Source: Pseudaminobacter sp040049255
GTDB taxonomy: Bacteria; Pseudomonadota; Alphaproteobacteria; Rhizobiales; Rhizobiaceae
Reading direction: 5' to 3'
NCBI RefSeq assembly: GCF_040049255.1
Contig: NZ_JBDZDR010000007.1
Location: 198,602 to 262,601, forward strand
Length of the DNA stretch: 64,000 bases
Of this stretch, positions 18,110 through 25,868 are shown in pieces. Each line of letters opens with the position of its first letter. Position 1 is the first letter of the stretch. Position numbers and translations under genes: made by a program. The notes beneath the pieces were generated by a model. It was not told where the DNA came from, did not search any database, and saw nothing but the letters and a program-made list of their open reading frames with translations.

Positions 18110-18667
18110 GTGACGGTCACCGTATCTCCGGATGGCCTGCCTGCTCTGGTGCTGAACGCGGATTATCGCCCGCTCAGCTATTACCCCCTGTCGCTCTGGT
18201 CGTGGCAGGACGCCATCAAGGCCGTGTTCCTCGACCGGGTGAACATCGTTGCAGAATACGACCAGGAAGTTTCCTCGCCCTCGTTCTCGATGCGGCTGCC
18301 GAGCGTCATCTGCCTGAAGAACTATGTAAAGCCGTCGCGCCACCCGGCGTTCACCCGCTTCAACGTGTTCCTGCGCGATCGTTTCGAGTGCCAGTATTGC
18401 GGCGCGTCGGACGAACTCACCTTCGACCATGTCGTTCCGCGCCATCGCGGTGGGGCCACCACCTGGGAAAACGTCGTGGCTGCCTGCTCGCCCTGCAACC
18501 TCAGGAAGGGCGGCATGATGCCGGCGCAGGCCAAGATGTGGCCCAAGCAGACGCCCTACCAGCCCACGGTGCACGATCTGCACAACAATGGCCGGCTGTT
18601 TCCGCCGAACTATCTGCACGAAAGCTGGCTCGACTATCTCTACTGGGACGTCGAACTGGAGCCGTGA
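18110..18667 (+). CDS. HNH endonuclease-domain protein
   Basis: A 185-residue protein with a single HNH nuclease domain. A CxxC pair (CQYCGASDELTFDHVVPR) is followed by RGGATTWENVVAACSPCNLRKGG, giving the His, Asn and metal-binding Cys residues in the right order at about residues 98-140. The start is a GTG at 18110 with an excellent AAGGAGGTGA ribosome site; the open frame extends further upstream but overlaps alkA. Proteins of this type are single-copy core genes in most alphaproteobacteria, not linked to phage or restriction genes, and their role is unknown. The preceding N-terminal stretch (VLNADYRPLSYYPLSLWSW) is conserved in this subfamily. Confidence 0.9.
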   Translation: MTVTVSPDGLPALVLNADYRPLSYYPLSLWSWQDAIKAVFLDRVNIVAEYDQEVSSPSFSMRLPSVICLKNYVKPSRHPAFTRFNVFLRDRFECQYCGASDELTFDHVVPRHRGGATTWENVVAACSPCNLRKGGMMPAQAKMWPKQTPYQPTVHDLHNNGRLFPPNYLHESWLDYLYWDVELEP

Positions 18668-18713
18668 GGCGCGCGCTTCTGCCGGCTCTTGCGGCTGTCG
18701 CCGTTTCCTTGAA

Positions 18714-19229
18714 CTAGGGTTTGCCGACGGCGCCGCGGAAGGCGATGATTGCCAGAACCAGGCTGGCAATGGCGTTCCATCCGGCCATGGAGAGGCCGAG
18801 GATGCGCAGGGCGGCCTTTTCGCAGGAGGGCGGCATTGCCGTGTTGAGCGCATCAAGGATGCCACCGCCGCCCGTGTCCACCGGCGTGGAGACGGCGCCG
18901 CAATCGGTCGGACCGGGCCACCAGCCCCATTCGACGCCGGAGTGAAACACCCCGAGGTAGAGACCATAGGCCATCAGCAGCGCGCCGATCAGCAGCAGGC
19001 CCCGCGTCACCGCCGCCGGCCAGTTGAGGCTCGACGACAAGGCGGCGACCGCCATCAGCGGAATGCCGGCGTAATAGGGGGTGCGCTGTTCCAGGCAGAG
19101 CTTGCAGGGAATGTAGCCGCCGAGATGCTCGAAGCCCAGCGCGGTGCCCACCACGGCGGCCATGGCGACGAGCAGCATGATCGCGGTGACGGTCTGGACG
19201 CTGCTGGTGGGTTGGGTAAGGCTGGACAT
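18714..19229 (-). CDS. dsbB: Disulfide bond formation protein B
   Basis: A 171-residue inner-membrane protein with four helices that reoxidises DsbA using ubiquinone. The first periplasmic Cys pair is YIPCKLCLEQR, close after helix 1; the second loop carries Cys in GPTDCGAVS and PPSCEKAA, the usual interacting pair. The ATG at 19229 (MSSLTQPTSSV) is used. The VTT-family gene lies 38 bases upstream in the same direction and may share the transcript. dsbA is not in this window. Confidence 0.93.
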   Translation of the reverse strand: MSSLTQPTSSVQTVTAIMLLVAMAAVVGTALGFEHLGGYIPCKLCLEQRTPYYAGIPLMAVAALSSSLNWPAAVTRGLLLIGALLMAYGLYLGVFHSGVEWGWWPGPTDCGAVSTPVDTGGGGILDALNTAMPPSCEKAALRILGLSMAGWNAIASLVLAIIAFRGAVGKP

Positions 19230-19267
19230 GATCCGATTATCCGATGCGCCTCGGGCGTTGGGGGCGG

Positions 19268-19855
19268 TCAAAGCACGTATCTCGCGGCGAGGTATAGCAC
19301 GATGAGGGCGCCTGCGCCCGCGCCGGCGAGCAGGCCCAGCCGCTCCTCGACGAAGTTGCGGATCGGCTCGCCATAGCTGCGCAGCAGCCAGGCCAGGAAG
19401 AAGAAGCGGCCGCCGCGGGCGACGATCGCGGAAGCCACGAACAGTCCCAGGTCCACATGGATGACGCCGGCGAGGATGGTCACCACCTTGATCGGCGGCA
19501 GATGCGTGGCGCCCGACGTCAGCAGCAGCAGCAGGATGAAGCCGGCGCCGGACGAGGCCTTCAGCGCCTCGAACTGGTCGAGCTTGCCGTAGAACTCCAG
19601 CACCGGCTTGGCGATGCTTTCATAGGCGTGATAGCCGATGTACCAGCCGGCGATGCCGCCCAGCACCGATGCCACCGTCGCCACCAGCGCGTAGCGATAG
19701 GCGCGGTTGGGCCGCGACAATGCCATCGGCAGATAGAGAACGTCGGCCGGAATCAGGAAGACGGAGCTTTCCACGAAGGCGATGAAGGCGAGCCACCATT
19801 CGGCGGATTTGCGTGCCGCCAGCGACAGGGTCCAGTCGTAAAGTCTGCGAAGCAT
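19268..19855 (-). CDS. YqaA/DedA-like membrane protein (VTT domain)
   Basis: A 195-residue membrane protein of the SNARE-associated/VTT (DedA-like) superfamily, YqaA subgroup. Typical features are an N-terminal amphipathic segment LYDWTLSLAARKSAEWWLAF, the FLIPADVLYLPMAL motif, the GGIAGWYIGYHAYE re-entrant loop, and GATHLPPIKVVTILAGV followed by ARGGRFFFLAWLLRSYG. DedA proteins are thought to move lipids such as undecaprenyl phosphate across membranes; YqaA itself is uncharacterised. The ATG at 19855 is used. It probably heads a two-gene transcript with dsbB. Confidence 0.85.
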   Translation of the reverse strand: MLRRLYDWTLSLAARKSAEWWLAFIAFVESSVFLIPADVLYLPMALSRPNRAYRYALVATVASVLGGIAGWYIGYHAYESIAKPVLEFYGKLDQFEALKASSGAGFILLLLLTSGATHLPPIKVVTILAGVIHVDLGLFVASAIVARGGRFFFLAWLLRSYGEPIRNFVEERLGLLAGAGAGALIVLYLAARYVL

Positions 19856-19943
19856 GGAGGGTTCCGTTGATGGGCCGGTTCTGTCTAGAGAGAATTCCAG
19901 GGCTTAACAATGGCGTTGCGCAACGAATTCGATAACTGGGCAG

Positions 19944-19971
19944 TTGACGGCGACAGGCCGGACCGTATAGT
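19944..19971 (+). promoter_or_regulatory. Promoter of tRNA-Leu
   Basis: TTGACG (19944-19949) and TATAGT (19966-19971) are separated by 16 bases, placing the transcript start about 20 bases before the tRNA. A 12-base perfect palindrome CGTTGCGCAACG lies just upstream at 19914-19925. Confidence 0.65.
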
Positions 19972-19998
19972 CCGCAACCGTCCGCCCGCAAGGGCAGG

Positions 19999-20083
19999 GC
20001 CCCCTTGGCGGAATTGGTAGACGCGCCTGACTCAAAATCAGGTTCCGAGAGGAGTGCTGGTTCGATCCCGGCAGGGGGCACCA
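19999..20083 (+). tRNA. tRNA-Leu, anticodon CAA
   Basis: An 85-base tRNA with a seven-base acceptor stem GCCCCCT/AGGGGGC, discriminator A and an encoded CCA end. The anticodon stem CCTGA/TCAGG encloses the loop CTCAAAA, giving anticodon CAA, which reads UUG. The long variable arm characteristic of class II tRNA-Leu and the T-loop GTTCGATCC are present. No integrase gene or duplicated 3' end is seen nearby, so there is no sign of an integrated element here. Confidence 0.97.
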
Positions 20084-20219
20084 CCGCCGCCACAGTTCGG
20101 CGCTATTTTCTCGAACATATTGCTTTCGGATGCAGCCTCGGATTCGGCGGGCGCCGTCTCGGTCGTTCTGCGCGCCGGTGATGCGGCAGCGGCTGTCGGC
20201 ATCCCTGCGGCAAGGATCA

Positions 20220-20252
20220 CACCGGCCCGGAAGCTGTTCTGCCGGGCCGGTG
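20220..20252 (-). terminator. Hairpin downstream of the glycine-zipper lipoprotein gene
   Basis: A perfect 11-base stem CACCGGCCCGG/CCGGGCCGGTG with an 11-base loop lies 33 bases after the lipoprotein stop. There is no clear T-run on the minus strand, so termination strength is uncertain. Confidence 0.5.
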
Positions 20253-20285
20253 CGAAGTTCGTTAAACCCCCATGGGGTGCAGTCC

Positions 20286-20603
20286 TCAGTACCGGCCGTT
20301 GTAGTAGCGGTCGTCGCAGGGCGCGGTGTAGACGCGGCCGTCATGTGCGCGATAGCGGCACATTTCCTCGCCGCCGCGCTTGGGGGTCGTCATGTTGCCG
20401 ACCGCCGCACCCAGCAGGGCGCCGCCCGCGGCGCCAACCACCGTGCTGGTGGTGTTGCGGCCCAGCGCCTGGCCCACGAGCGCGCCGCCAGCAGCGCCGA
20501 TCAGTGCACCGGTGCCGGCGCGCTGCTCTCGTTCGGTCGAGGCGCAGCCGGCCAGAACCATGGCAAGCAGGGCAACGACGGTGGTGATCTTGAACAGTTT
20601 CAT
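20286..20603 (-). CDS. Glycine-zipper outer-membrane lipoprotein
   Basis: A 105-residue lipoprotein. Signal peptide MKLFKITTVVALLAMVLAGC ends in the lipobox LAGC (Cys20). A Gly/Ala-rich zipper follows at residues 31-70 (GTGALIGAAGGALVGQALG and VVGAAGGALLGAAVG), forming two membrane-inserting helices as in the Rickettsia 17-kDa antigen/SlyB type. The C-terminus has MCRYRAHDGRVYTAPCDD with two Cys that could pair. Such proteins are thought to stabilise the outer membrane. The ATG at 20603 has AAGGAGAGG upstream. The leader contains a long imperfect hairpin (20624-20695). Confidence 0.85.
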   Translation of the reverse strand: MKLFKITTVVALLAMVLAGCASTEREQRAGTGALIGAAGGALVGQALGRNTTSTVVGAAGGALLGAAVGNMTTPKRGGEEMCRYRAHDGRVYTAPCDDRYYNGRY

Positions 20604-20623
20604 TCGGGTAGTCCTCTCCTTGT

Positions 20624-20695
20624 AAGCCCCCGCCCCAGGCCTGCTTGCCCGCACGTCGCAAGGGCGAGCGGGCGATGTGTGGGCGGGGCTTTTTG
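20624..20695 (+). terminator. Long hairpin with T-run facing the plus strand
   Basis: AAGCCCCCGCCC pairs with GGGCGGGGCTT (one bulged C) around an inner GCCCGC/GCGGGC stem, followed by TTTTT on the plus strand (690-694). Both flanking genes are on the minus strand, so as a terminator it would serve an unseen plus-strand transcript; read on the minus strand it is leader structure just before the lipoprotein's ribosome site. Confidence 0.4.
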
Positions 20696-20740
20696 CCGGC
20701 AGGAATGCCGGCGCGGCCGCCGCCGTCAACGCGGCCAGGA

Positions 20741-20771
20741 TCGAACGGCGAGGTTGCTGCCCGCCGTTCGA
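20741..20771 (-). terminator. Hairpin downstream of the amino-acid binding protein gene
   Basis: A perfect ten-base stem TCGAACGGCG/CGCCGTTCGA with an 11-base loop starts 29 bases after the stop of the binding-protein gene. It lacks a T-run on the minus strand. Confidence 0.5.
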
Positions 20772-20799
20772 AAGCTCGACACAAGCCGACGCTTGCGGC

Positions 20800-21576
20800 T
20801 TATTCGCCGAAGACGTCGAACTTGAAGTACTTGTCGTTGATTTCCTTGTACTTGCCGTTGGCGCGGATCGCGTCGATGGCAACGTTCAGCTTCTCGCGAA
20901 GCTCGTCCTCGCCCTTGCGCAAGGCGATGCCGGCGCCGGGGCCGTGGATCTCCTCGACGGACTTGAAGGTGCCGACCAGCTTGCAGCAGTCGCCTTCCGG
21001 CGAATCCAGCCATTCCTGGATCGAGACGATGTCGTCGTTGATAGCGTCGAGACGACCGTTGGCCAGATCGAGCTGGTATTCCTGCGCGGTCGGGTAGGCC
21101 TTGACGGTGCTGTCGGTGAAGGCCTGTTCGGCATAGTTGAAGTGGATGGTCGAGCCCTGCACGCCGATGGTCTTGCCGGCCAGGTCTTCCTTGGTGGTGC
21201 CGTTGATGTCGGCATCCTTGCGCGCGGCGATCGCCGGCGGGGTGTCGATATACTTGTTGGTGAAATCGACCTGCTGCTTGCGTTCGTCGGTGATCGACAT
21301 CTGCGCGATGATGGCGTCGAACTTGCCGGCCTGCAGGGCGGGGATGATGCCGTCCCATTCCTGGGTCACGAACTCGCACTTCACCTTCATCTCGTCGCAG
21401 AGCGCGTTGGCGATGTCGATGTCGAAGCCCTCGAGCTTGCCGTCGGCGGTCAGGTTGTTGAAGGGAGGATAGGCGCCCTCGGTGCCGATCTTCAGGACCT
21501 TCTCTTCCGCCTGCGCGGCGCCGATCGCGAGCGCGATGGCCGAAGCCGCAAGGGCAAGACGCATTGCAATACGCAT
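20800..21576 (-). CDS. ABC transporter periplasmic amino-acid-binding protein (ArgT/HisJ type)
   Basis: A 258-residue periplasmic solute receptor of SBP family 3. A Sec signal peptide (MRIAMRLALAASAIALAIGAAQA, cleavage near residue 23) precedes the mature start EEKVLKIGTEGAYPPFN. The family signature GFDIDIANALCDEMKVKCEFV is present, as are SITDERKQQVDFTNKY and GKTIGVQGSTIH. Cys pairs in the N- and C-lobes (LCDEMKVKC; GDCC) resemble lysine/arginine/ornithine or histidine receptors. The ATG at 21576 has GAGAGGAACAC upstream. No permease or ATPase genes adjoin it, so it is an orphan receptor in this window, with terminator-like hairpins after it. Confidence 0.93.
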   Translation of the reverse strand: MRIAMRLALAASAIALAIGAAQAEEKVLKIGTEGAYPPFNNLTADGKLEGFDIDIANALCDEMKVKCEFVTQEWDGIIPALQAGKFDAIIAQMSITDERKQQVDFTNKYIDTPPAIAARKDADINGTTKEDLAGKTIGVQGSTIHFNYAEQAFTDSTVKAYPTAQEYQLDLANGRLDAINDDIVSIQEWLDSPEGDCCKLVGTFKSVEEIHGPGAGIALRKGEDELREKLNVAIDAIRANGKYKEINDKYFKFDVFGE

Positions 21577-21781
21577 AGTGTTCCTCTCAATAATGCCGCC
21601 GCACCAGCCGCGGACGAAATCCGGAGCCTGCACCAAAAAGGTGCAAGCCAGTTCGCCATCTACGAAGTTCGTTGTGAACGCCTCATGAATGGCGGGCGGC
21701 TTTTAGCAGGCTCGCAGCGCATGCCGCCATACGCCAATTGCCGGGGTGCGGGAAAATGTCTGGGGCCAGCCCGCGCGGGCT

Positions 21782-22105
21782 TCAGTAGGCCTGCTGCCGC
21801 TCCATGCTTTCCACCGCCGCGCACAGATCCTGCTCCCTGGTGTCTTGGGGCCTCTTGCAGTCCTCGCGCACCCTCATGCGATTTTCCTCGGGCATTTTCG
21901 CCCAGGCGTTCTTCATCTCCTGCAGTGGGCGCAGGATAGTCATGGCGTCGTCTGAAAAGAGGGGAGCGACGACCGCCGGATCGGTCAGGGATGTGCGCCG
22001 ATCGGCCGCGTTGGGGCCGGAAATGGCCGAAGTCGGAACGATAGCCGCCGCAGCTCCGGCCAATATCGCCGCGGCTGCGATGTGGAAGAGCGTCCTCGAG
22101 GCCAT
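21782..22105 (-). CDS. Small exported protein of unknown function
   Basis: A 107-residue protein with a likely Sec signal peptide (MASRTLFHIAAAAILAGAAA, cleavage about residues 24-29), followed by a charged mature part of about 80 residues with two Cys (EDCKRPQ and QDLCAAVES) that could form a disulfide. I do not recognise a family; the RxxCxxP-DxxxxxLCxAV arrangement may identify relatives in other rhizobia. The ATG at 22105 has GAGAAGGATCC before it; an in-frame ATG 13 codons upstream would hide the signal peptide. It lies downstream of cytochrome b561 in the same direction (79-base gap). Confidence 0.7.
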   Translation of the reverse strand: MASRTLFHIAAAAILAGAAAAIVPTSAISGPNAADRRTSLTDPAVVAPLFSDDAMTILRPLQEMKNAWAKMPEENRMRVREDCKRPQDTREQDLCAAVESMERQQAY

Positions 22106-22184
22106 CGACGGATCCTTCTCGCGCAGTTCGCACCCTGCGCACATGGGGTGGAGGTCGAAGAGGTCAAGCCTGGCAGCGCGCGGC

Positions 22185-22721
22185 CTAGCCGCCTGGCAGC
22201 ATTCTCTTCAGCACGTCATCCTTGCGGACGAAATGGTGCAGCAAAGCGGCCACCGCATGCAGGGCCACCACCGCAAGGATGATGTTGGCCAACACGCCAT
22301 GCACTTCCTTGATGGTGTGAGCAAGCTCCCGGTCGGGCGTTACAGGCGAGGGCACGGTGAACCATCCGAAGAAGGTCAAAGCATCGCCCCTGAGCCAGGT
22401 GAGCCATATGCCCAGAACGGGAATGGCGACGAGAAGCAGGTAAAGTGCAAGATGCGCCACCCTGGCGAGCTTGCGTTCCAGGTCGCTCATCGATGCGGGA
22501 AGCTCGGGCGCGCCGTACGCCAGGCGCATCGCAACCCGGACCGCGACGAGACCGAACAGCGCGAGCCCGAAGGAGATGTGCAGCCACCAGGCCGTGTCTC
22601 TTCTCGGATCGCCCCGCGGAAAGATGTCTTCGCCGTAGGTGAGGGCATAGAGCCCGATCACAAGAAGAAAGATCAGCCAGTGCAGGAGCTTTTGCGACGG
22701 AGTGTAGCTGCTGGATCGCAT
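22185..22721 (-). CDS. Cytochrome b561-family protein
   Basis: A 178-residue, four-helix membrane cytochrome of the bacterial b561 (YodB/CybB) type. Haem-ligand histidines are seen in QKLLHWLIF (helix 1), AWWLHISFGLALFG (helix 2) and, in helix 4, KEVHGVLANIILAVVALHAVAALLHHF. Such proteins oxidise ubiquinol, some passing electrons to superoxide or periplasmic partners. The ATG at 22721 has GGAAGG eight or so bases upstream. It is transcribed divergently from the ABC protein. Confidence 0.9.
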   Translation of the reverse strand: MRSSSYTPSQKLLHWLIFLLVIGLYALTYGEDIFPRGDPRRDTAWWLHISFGLALFGLVAVRVAMRLAYGAPELPASMSDLERKLARVAHLALYLLLVAIPVLGIWLTWLRGDALTFFGWFTVPSPVTPDRELAHTIKEVHGVLANIILAVVALHAVAALLHHFVRKDDVLKRMLPGG

Positions 22722-22892
22722 GGCGCGCCTTCCGTGTTGGGGCTGTCCTATAGAGCTAGTCGGATTTTGTCAGACATGTGGCGGTCTGCAATTCCTGCAA
22801 GTGGCTGATGCCGGCGGGCGATGGACGGCAGCGCCCCTGCAGGCGCACTATATTTTCAAGGGAGGGCGCAACCCCAAAAAAGGATCCATGCC

Positions 22893-24710
22893 ATGGCGGA
22901 TCAGGCACAGGTCACGCCGCAGAACCCACCGCCGGCGGGTGACGAGGAAAGTCTGCGCAACCAGCTCGCGTTGATGTGGGGGGCGTTCGTCAAATCGCCG
23001 GTTCGCAACTCGCTTTTCAGCCTGGGCGTGGCGATGGTGATCACGGTTATGACGACCGGATACGGCCAGGTCCAGCTCAACAGGTGGAACCGGCCCTTCT
23101 ACGATGCACTGGAGCGGCGCGACCTCAAGGAATTTCTGCACCAGCTGGCGGTGTTCGCGGTGATCGCGATCTTCCTGCTGCTGCTCAACGTGGCCCAGAC
23201 CTGGCTCAACCAGAATCTCCGGCTGCGGCTGCGCGAAGGGCTGACGCGCGACCTGATCAATGAATGGATGCGGCCGCGCCGGGCGTTCCGCCTAGCCAAT
23301 GCCGGCGCCATCGGGGTCAACCCCGACCAGCGGGTGCACGAGGATGCGCGCCATCTCAGCGAACTCACCACCGACCTTGGCGTCGGGCTCCTGCAGGCGA
23401 CAGTGCTCCTGGCAATCTTCGTGAGCGTGCTGTGGGGCCTGTCTTCGGGTTTCGTATTCCACGTCATGGGCCACAGCTTCGTCATTCCCGGCTACATGGT
23501 CTGGGCGGCCCTTCTCTATTCGGGAACGGCCTCGTGGCTGAGCTGGCTTGTCGGGCGCCCGCTGATCAAGCTCAATGTCGAACGCTATGCGCGCGAGGCC
23601 GAGCTGAGATTTTCGCTGATGCGCGTCAACGAACATATCGACGCCATCTCGCTGGGAGCAGGCGAGGCCGACGAAAAGCGCCGGCTGGAGCTGGACCTTG
23701 GCGCGGTGCTGGAGGCGATGTGGAAGATCCTCAACGCGCTGACCAGGCTGACCTGGGTCACCGCCGGCTATGGCTGGATCACCGTCGTTGCCCCCATCAT
23801 CATCGCCTCGCCGATCTATTTCGCCGGCAATATCAGCTTCGGCGGGCTGATGATGGCCGTGGGAGCGTTCAACCAGGTGCATGCGTCCTTGCGCTGGTTC
23901 ATCGACAATATCGGCGGCATCGCCGACTGGCGGGCCACCTTGCTGCGCGTCGCGGCGTTCCGGGCCGGGTTGCTGAAGACCGACGAACAGCATGAGGTCG
24001 AAAAGCGCATCGATTACGTGAGGAACGAAGACGACCGGCTGACCTTCGACCGCGTCGAGGTGATATCGCCGAGTGCCTGCACGATGCTGTCCGAAGCCCA
24101 TGTCGAGATATGTCCCGGCGACCGCGTGCTGCTGAGCGGCGAGCGCGGGGTTGGCAAGACCATGTTCTTCCGGGCGGTGGCCGGTCTTTGGCCGTGGGGC
24201 AAGGGCCGCGTCGGCCTTCCGGTCGGCGGCCCGCCGACCTTCGTGCCGCTGCGGCCCTATTTCTCGCCCGGTTCGCTGCGCGAGGTCCTGTCCTATCCGC
24301 GCCGCTCGGATACGTTTTCGGATGCGGACCTGGCTGCCGCTCTAACAGAGGTAGGGCTGGAACGTCTCAGCGGTTCGCTGGATCGCATTTCGCGCTGGGA
24401 TCGGGAGCTCAGCGACGACGAGCAGCGGATGCTGGCCTTCGCGCGTCTGGGCCTGCACAGGCCGCACTGGGTGGTCATCGATGGAGCGCTTGAGGCACTG
24501 GAAGCAGATTCGCGCCAGCGGCTCCTGTCGATGCTCGAAACCAAGCTGCAGGGTTCGGCCATCATCAACATCGGCCGCGGCAACCAGGACCGTCATTTCT
24601 TCACGCGCGTGCTGCACCTGACCAGGGACCCGACGGGGCCGACGCTGCGCCCGCTGCGGGTGGCGAGCAGCGCGCCGATGGACATGGAGGCGGCCACGCC
24701 GAGCGTCTAG
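22893..24710 (+). CDS. BacA/BclA-like ABC protein with degenerate ATPase domain
   Basis: A 605-residue fusion of an SbmA/BacA-type membrane domain (about residues 20-330, including NRWNRPFYDALERRDLKEF) with an ABC domain, the layout of BclA and Rv1819c, which import peptides or B12. The ATPase is unusual. Walker A GERGVGKT (416-423) and the Walker B Asp530 are kept. The Q-loop Gln is Leu453, the signature is LSDDEQ (506-511) instead of LSGGQ/LSLGE, the catalytic Glu after Asp530 is Gly531, the D-loop reads EALE, and the H-loop His is Arg562. It may therefore bind but hardly hydrolyse ATP, or couple to a proton gradient like SbmA. The ATG at 22893 has AAAAAGGAT upstream. It is divergent from cytochrome b561 and followed by an iron-permease-family gene. 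Confidence 0.88.
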   Translation: MADQAQVTPQNPPPAGDEESLRNQLALMWGAFVKSPVRNSLFSLGVAMVITVMTTGYGQVQLNRWNRPFYDALERRDLKEFLHQLAVFAVIAIFLLLLNVAQTWLNQNLRLRLREGLTRDLINEWMRPRRAFRLANAGAIGVNPDQRVHEDARHLSELTTDLGVGLLQATVLLAIFVSVLWGLSSGFVFHVMGHSFVIPGYMVWAALLYSGTASWLSWLVGRPLIKLNVERYAREAELRFSLMRVNEHIDAISLGAGEADEKRRLELDLGAVLEAMWKILNALTRLTWVTAGYGWITVVAPIIIASPIYFAGNISFGGLMMAVGAFNQVHASLRWFIDNIGGIADWRATLLRVAAFRAGLLKTDEQHEVEKRIDYVRNEDDRLTFDRVEVISPSACTMLSEAHVEICPGDRVLLSGERGVGKTMFFRAVAGLWPWGKGRVGLPVGGPPTFVPLRPYFSPGSLREVLSYPRRSDTFSDADLAAALTEVGLERLSGSLDRISRWDRELSDDEQRMLAFARLGLHRPHWVVIDGALEALEADSRQRLLSMLETKLQGSAIINIGRGNQDRHFFTRVLHLTRDPTGPTLRPLRVASSAPMDMEAATPSV

Positions 24711-24783
24711 GGTCCGCCGGGAACAATCCGCACCGAGTTGGCGTTGCTTGCAGGCACATCACCGGGGAGCCTCATAGACGCCG

Positions 24784-25176
24784 ATGAAAAGAGCCTTCAC
24801 AAGCATTGCCAACAACGTGGCACGCGCCGCAGGCATGCCCTCCACCTTCCTCCTGTGCTGCGGAACCATCCTGGTTTGGGCGGCCACCGGGCCACTCATG
24901 GGCTTTTCCGACACCTGGCAACTCATCATCAACACCGGAACCACGATCGTGACGTTCCTGATGGTGTTTCTGATCCAGAACACGCAGAACCGCGACGGTG
25001 CCGCCATCCAGGCCAAGCTGGACGAGTTGATACGCGTCAGCGAGGGGCGCAACCGCTTCATCGGCATCGAGCATCTGACAGCTGAGGAAGTGGAAAAGTT
25101 CAGGAAGCTGTGCGAAAGCGCGGCCGAGAAGGCCGAGCAGGCCGCCGAGGTCGTGGAACATGGAGCCCGGCACTAG
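24784..25176 (+). CDS. Low-affinity iron permease-family small membrane protein
   Basis: A 130-residue protein with two membrane helices (about residues 21-38 and 47-65) and a charged, helical C-terminal tail. The segment LVWAATGPLMGFSDTWQLIINTGTTIVTFLMVFLIQNTQNRDG is characteristic of the Iron_permease family (PF04120, named from yeast Fet4). In bacteria these short versions are widespread and their transport role is unproven. A conserved AAIQAKLDELIRVSEGRN follows, as in relatives. The ATG at 24784 is used. It lies 73 bases after the ABC gene in the same direction. Confidence 0.85.
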   Translation: MKRAFTSIANNVARAAGMPSTFLLCCGTILVWAATGPLMGFSDTWQLIINTGTTIVTFLMVFLIQNTQNRDGAAIQAKLDELIRVSEGRNRFIGIEHLTAEEVEKFRKLCESAAEKAEQAAEVVEHGARH

Positions 25177-25220
25177 ATCGTGGCGACCCGGAGCCGCGCG
25201 GAAGGCGCGGCCGGCTGGTG

Positions 25221-25868
25221 CTATTCGACCATCCAGCCCTCCAGTGTCGCATAGCGCACCAGTGCGGCCCGTGTCCGCAGGCCCAGCTTCTCGGCGGCCC
25301 TGGCGCGGTAGGTCTCGATGGTCTTGACGCTCAACGAAAGCTGCGCCGAAACTTCCTTGTTGCTGTAGCCCTTGGCCACCAGCTTGACCACGGCGATCTC
25401 GCGTTCGCTCAGCGCTTCGGAGCTGGCGGAATTCGTCTTGGGCACGCTGAGCACCTTGGCGGCCATGACCGGGTCGATATAGATGCCGCCGGCCAGAACC
25501 GAGCGGATGGCATGGATCAGCTCCTCCGCGGCGGAACGCTTGAGAATGAAGCCGCGCGCGCCGGCCTGCAGCAGCTGGTGAACATAAGCCGAATCCTCAT
25601 GGACGGTCAGCGCCAGCGCCGCCACCTGCGGAAACTCCTGTCGCAGCCGCTCGATCAGCAGAACGCCGTTTGTTCCGGGCAGGGACACGTCGACCACCGC
25701 CATGTTCGGATCTGTTTCGCTGATACCCTGGATGGCGCTTTCGGCGTCGCTTGCCCAGCCGACCACCTTCAGATCGCGCTGCGCCTCCACCATGGATTTG
25801 ACGCCAGCCAGCACCACGGGATGATCGTCCACGAGAAACACACGTCTGGGAGAGGGCGGCTTGTTCAT
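25221..25868 (-). CDS. NarL/FixJ-family response regulator
   Basis: A 215-residue two-domain regulator. The receiver domain (about residues 8-122) has the acidic pair FLVDDHP, the phosphoacceptor Asp60 in MAVVDVSLPG, the Thr of ALTVHED and Lys in FILKRSAAEEL. The C-terminal LuxR-type helix-turn-helix (about 152-210) reads LSEREIAVVKLVAKGYSNKEV, then LSLSVKTIETYRARAAEKLG. Its ATG overlaps the stop of the upstream kinase gene by four bases (ATGA), so the pair is translationally coupled. The locus stands divergently from the Gly/Asn repeat gene cluster across a 459-base gap, making that cluster a plausible target, by position only. Confidence 0.95.
   Translation of the reverse strand: MNKPPSPRRVFLVDDHPVVLAGVKSMVEAQRDLKVVGWASDAESAIQGISETDPNMAVVDVSLPGTNGVLLIERLRQEFPQVAALALTVHEDSAYVHQLLQAGARGFILKRSAAEELIHAIRSVLAGGIYIDPVMAAKVLSVPKTNSASSEALSEREIAVVKLVAKGYSNKEVSAQLSLSVKTIETYRARAAEKLGLRTRAALVRYATLEGWMVE

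Noticed and set aside
19999..20083. tRNA-Leu as an integration site of a genomic island
   Set aside because: No integrase, no repeated tRNA 3' end and no change in gene type or composition is seen on either side.
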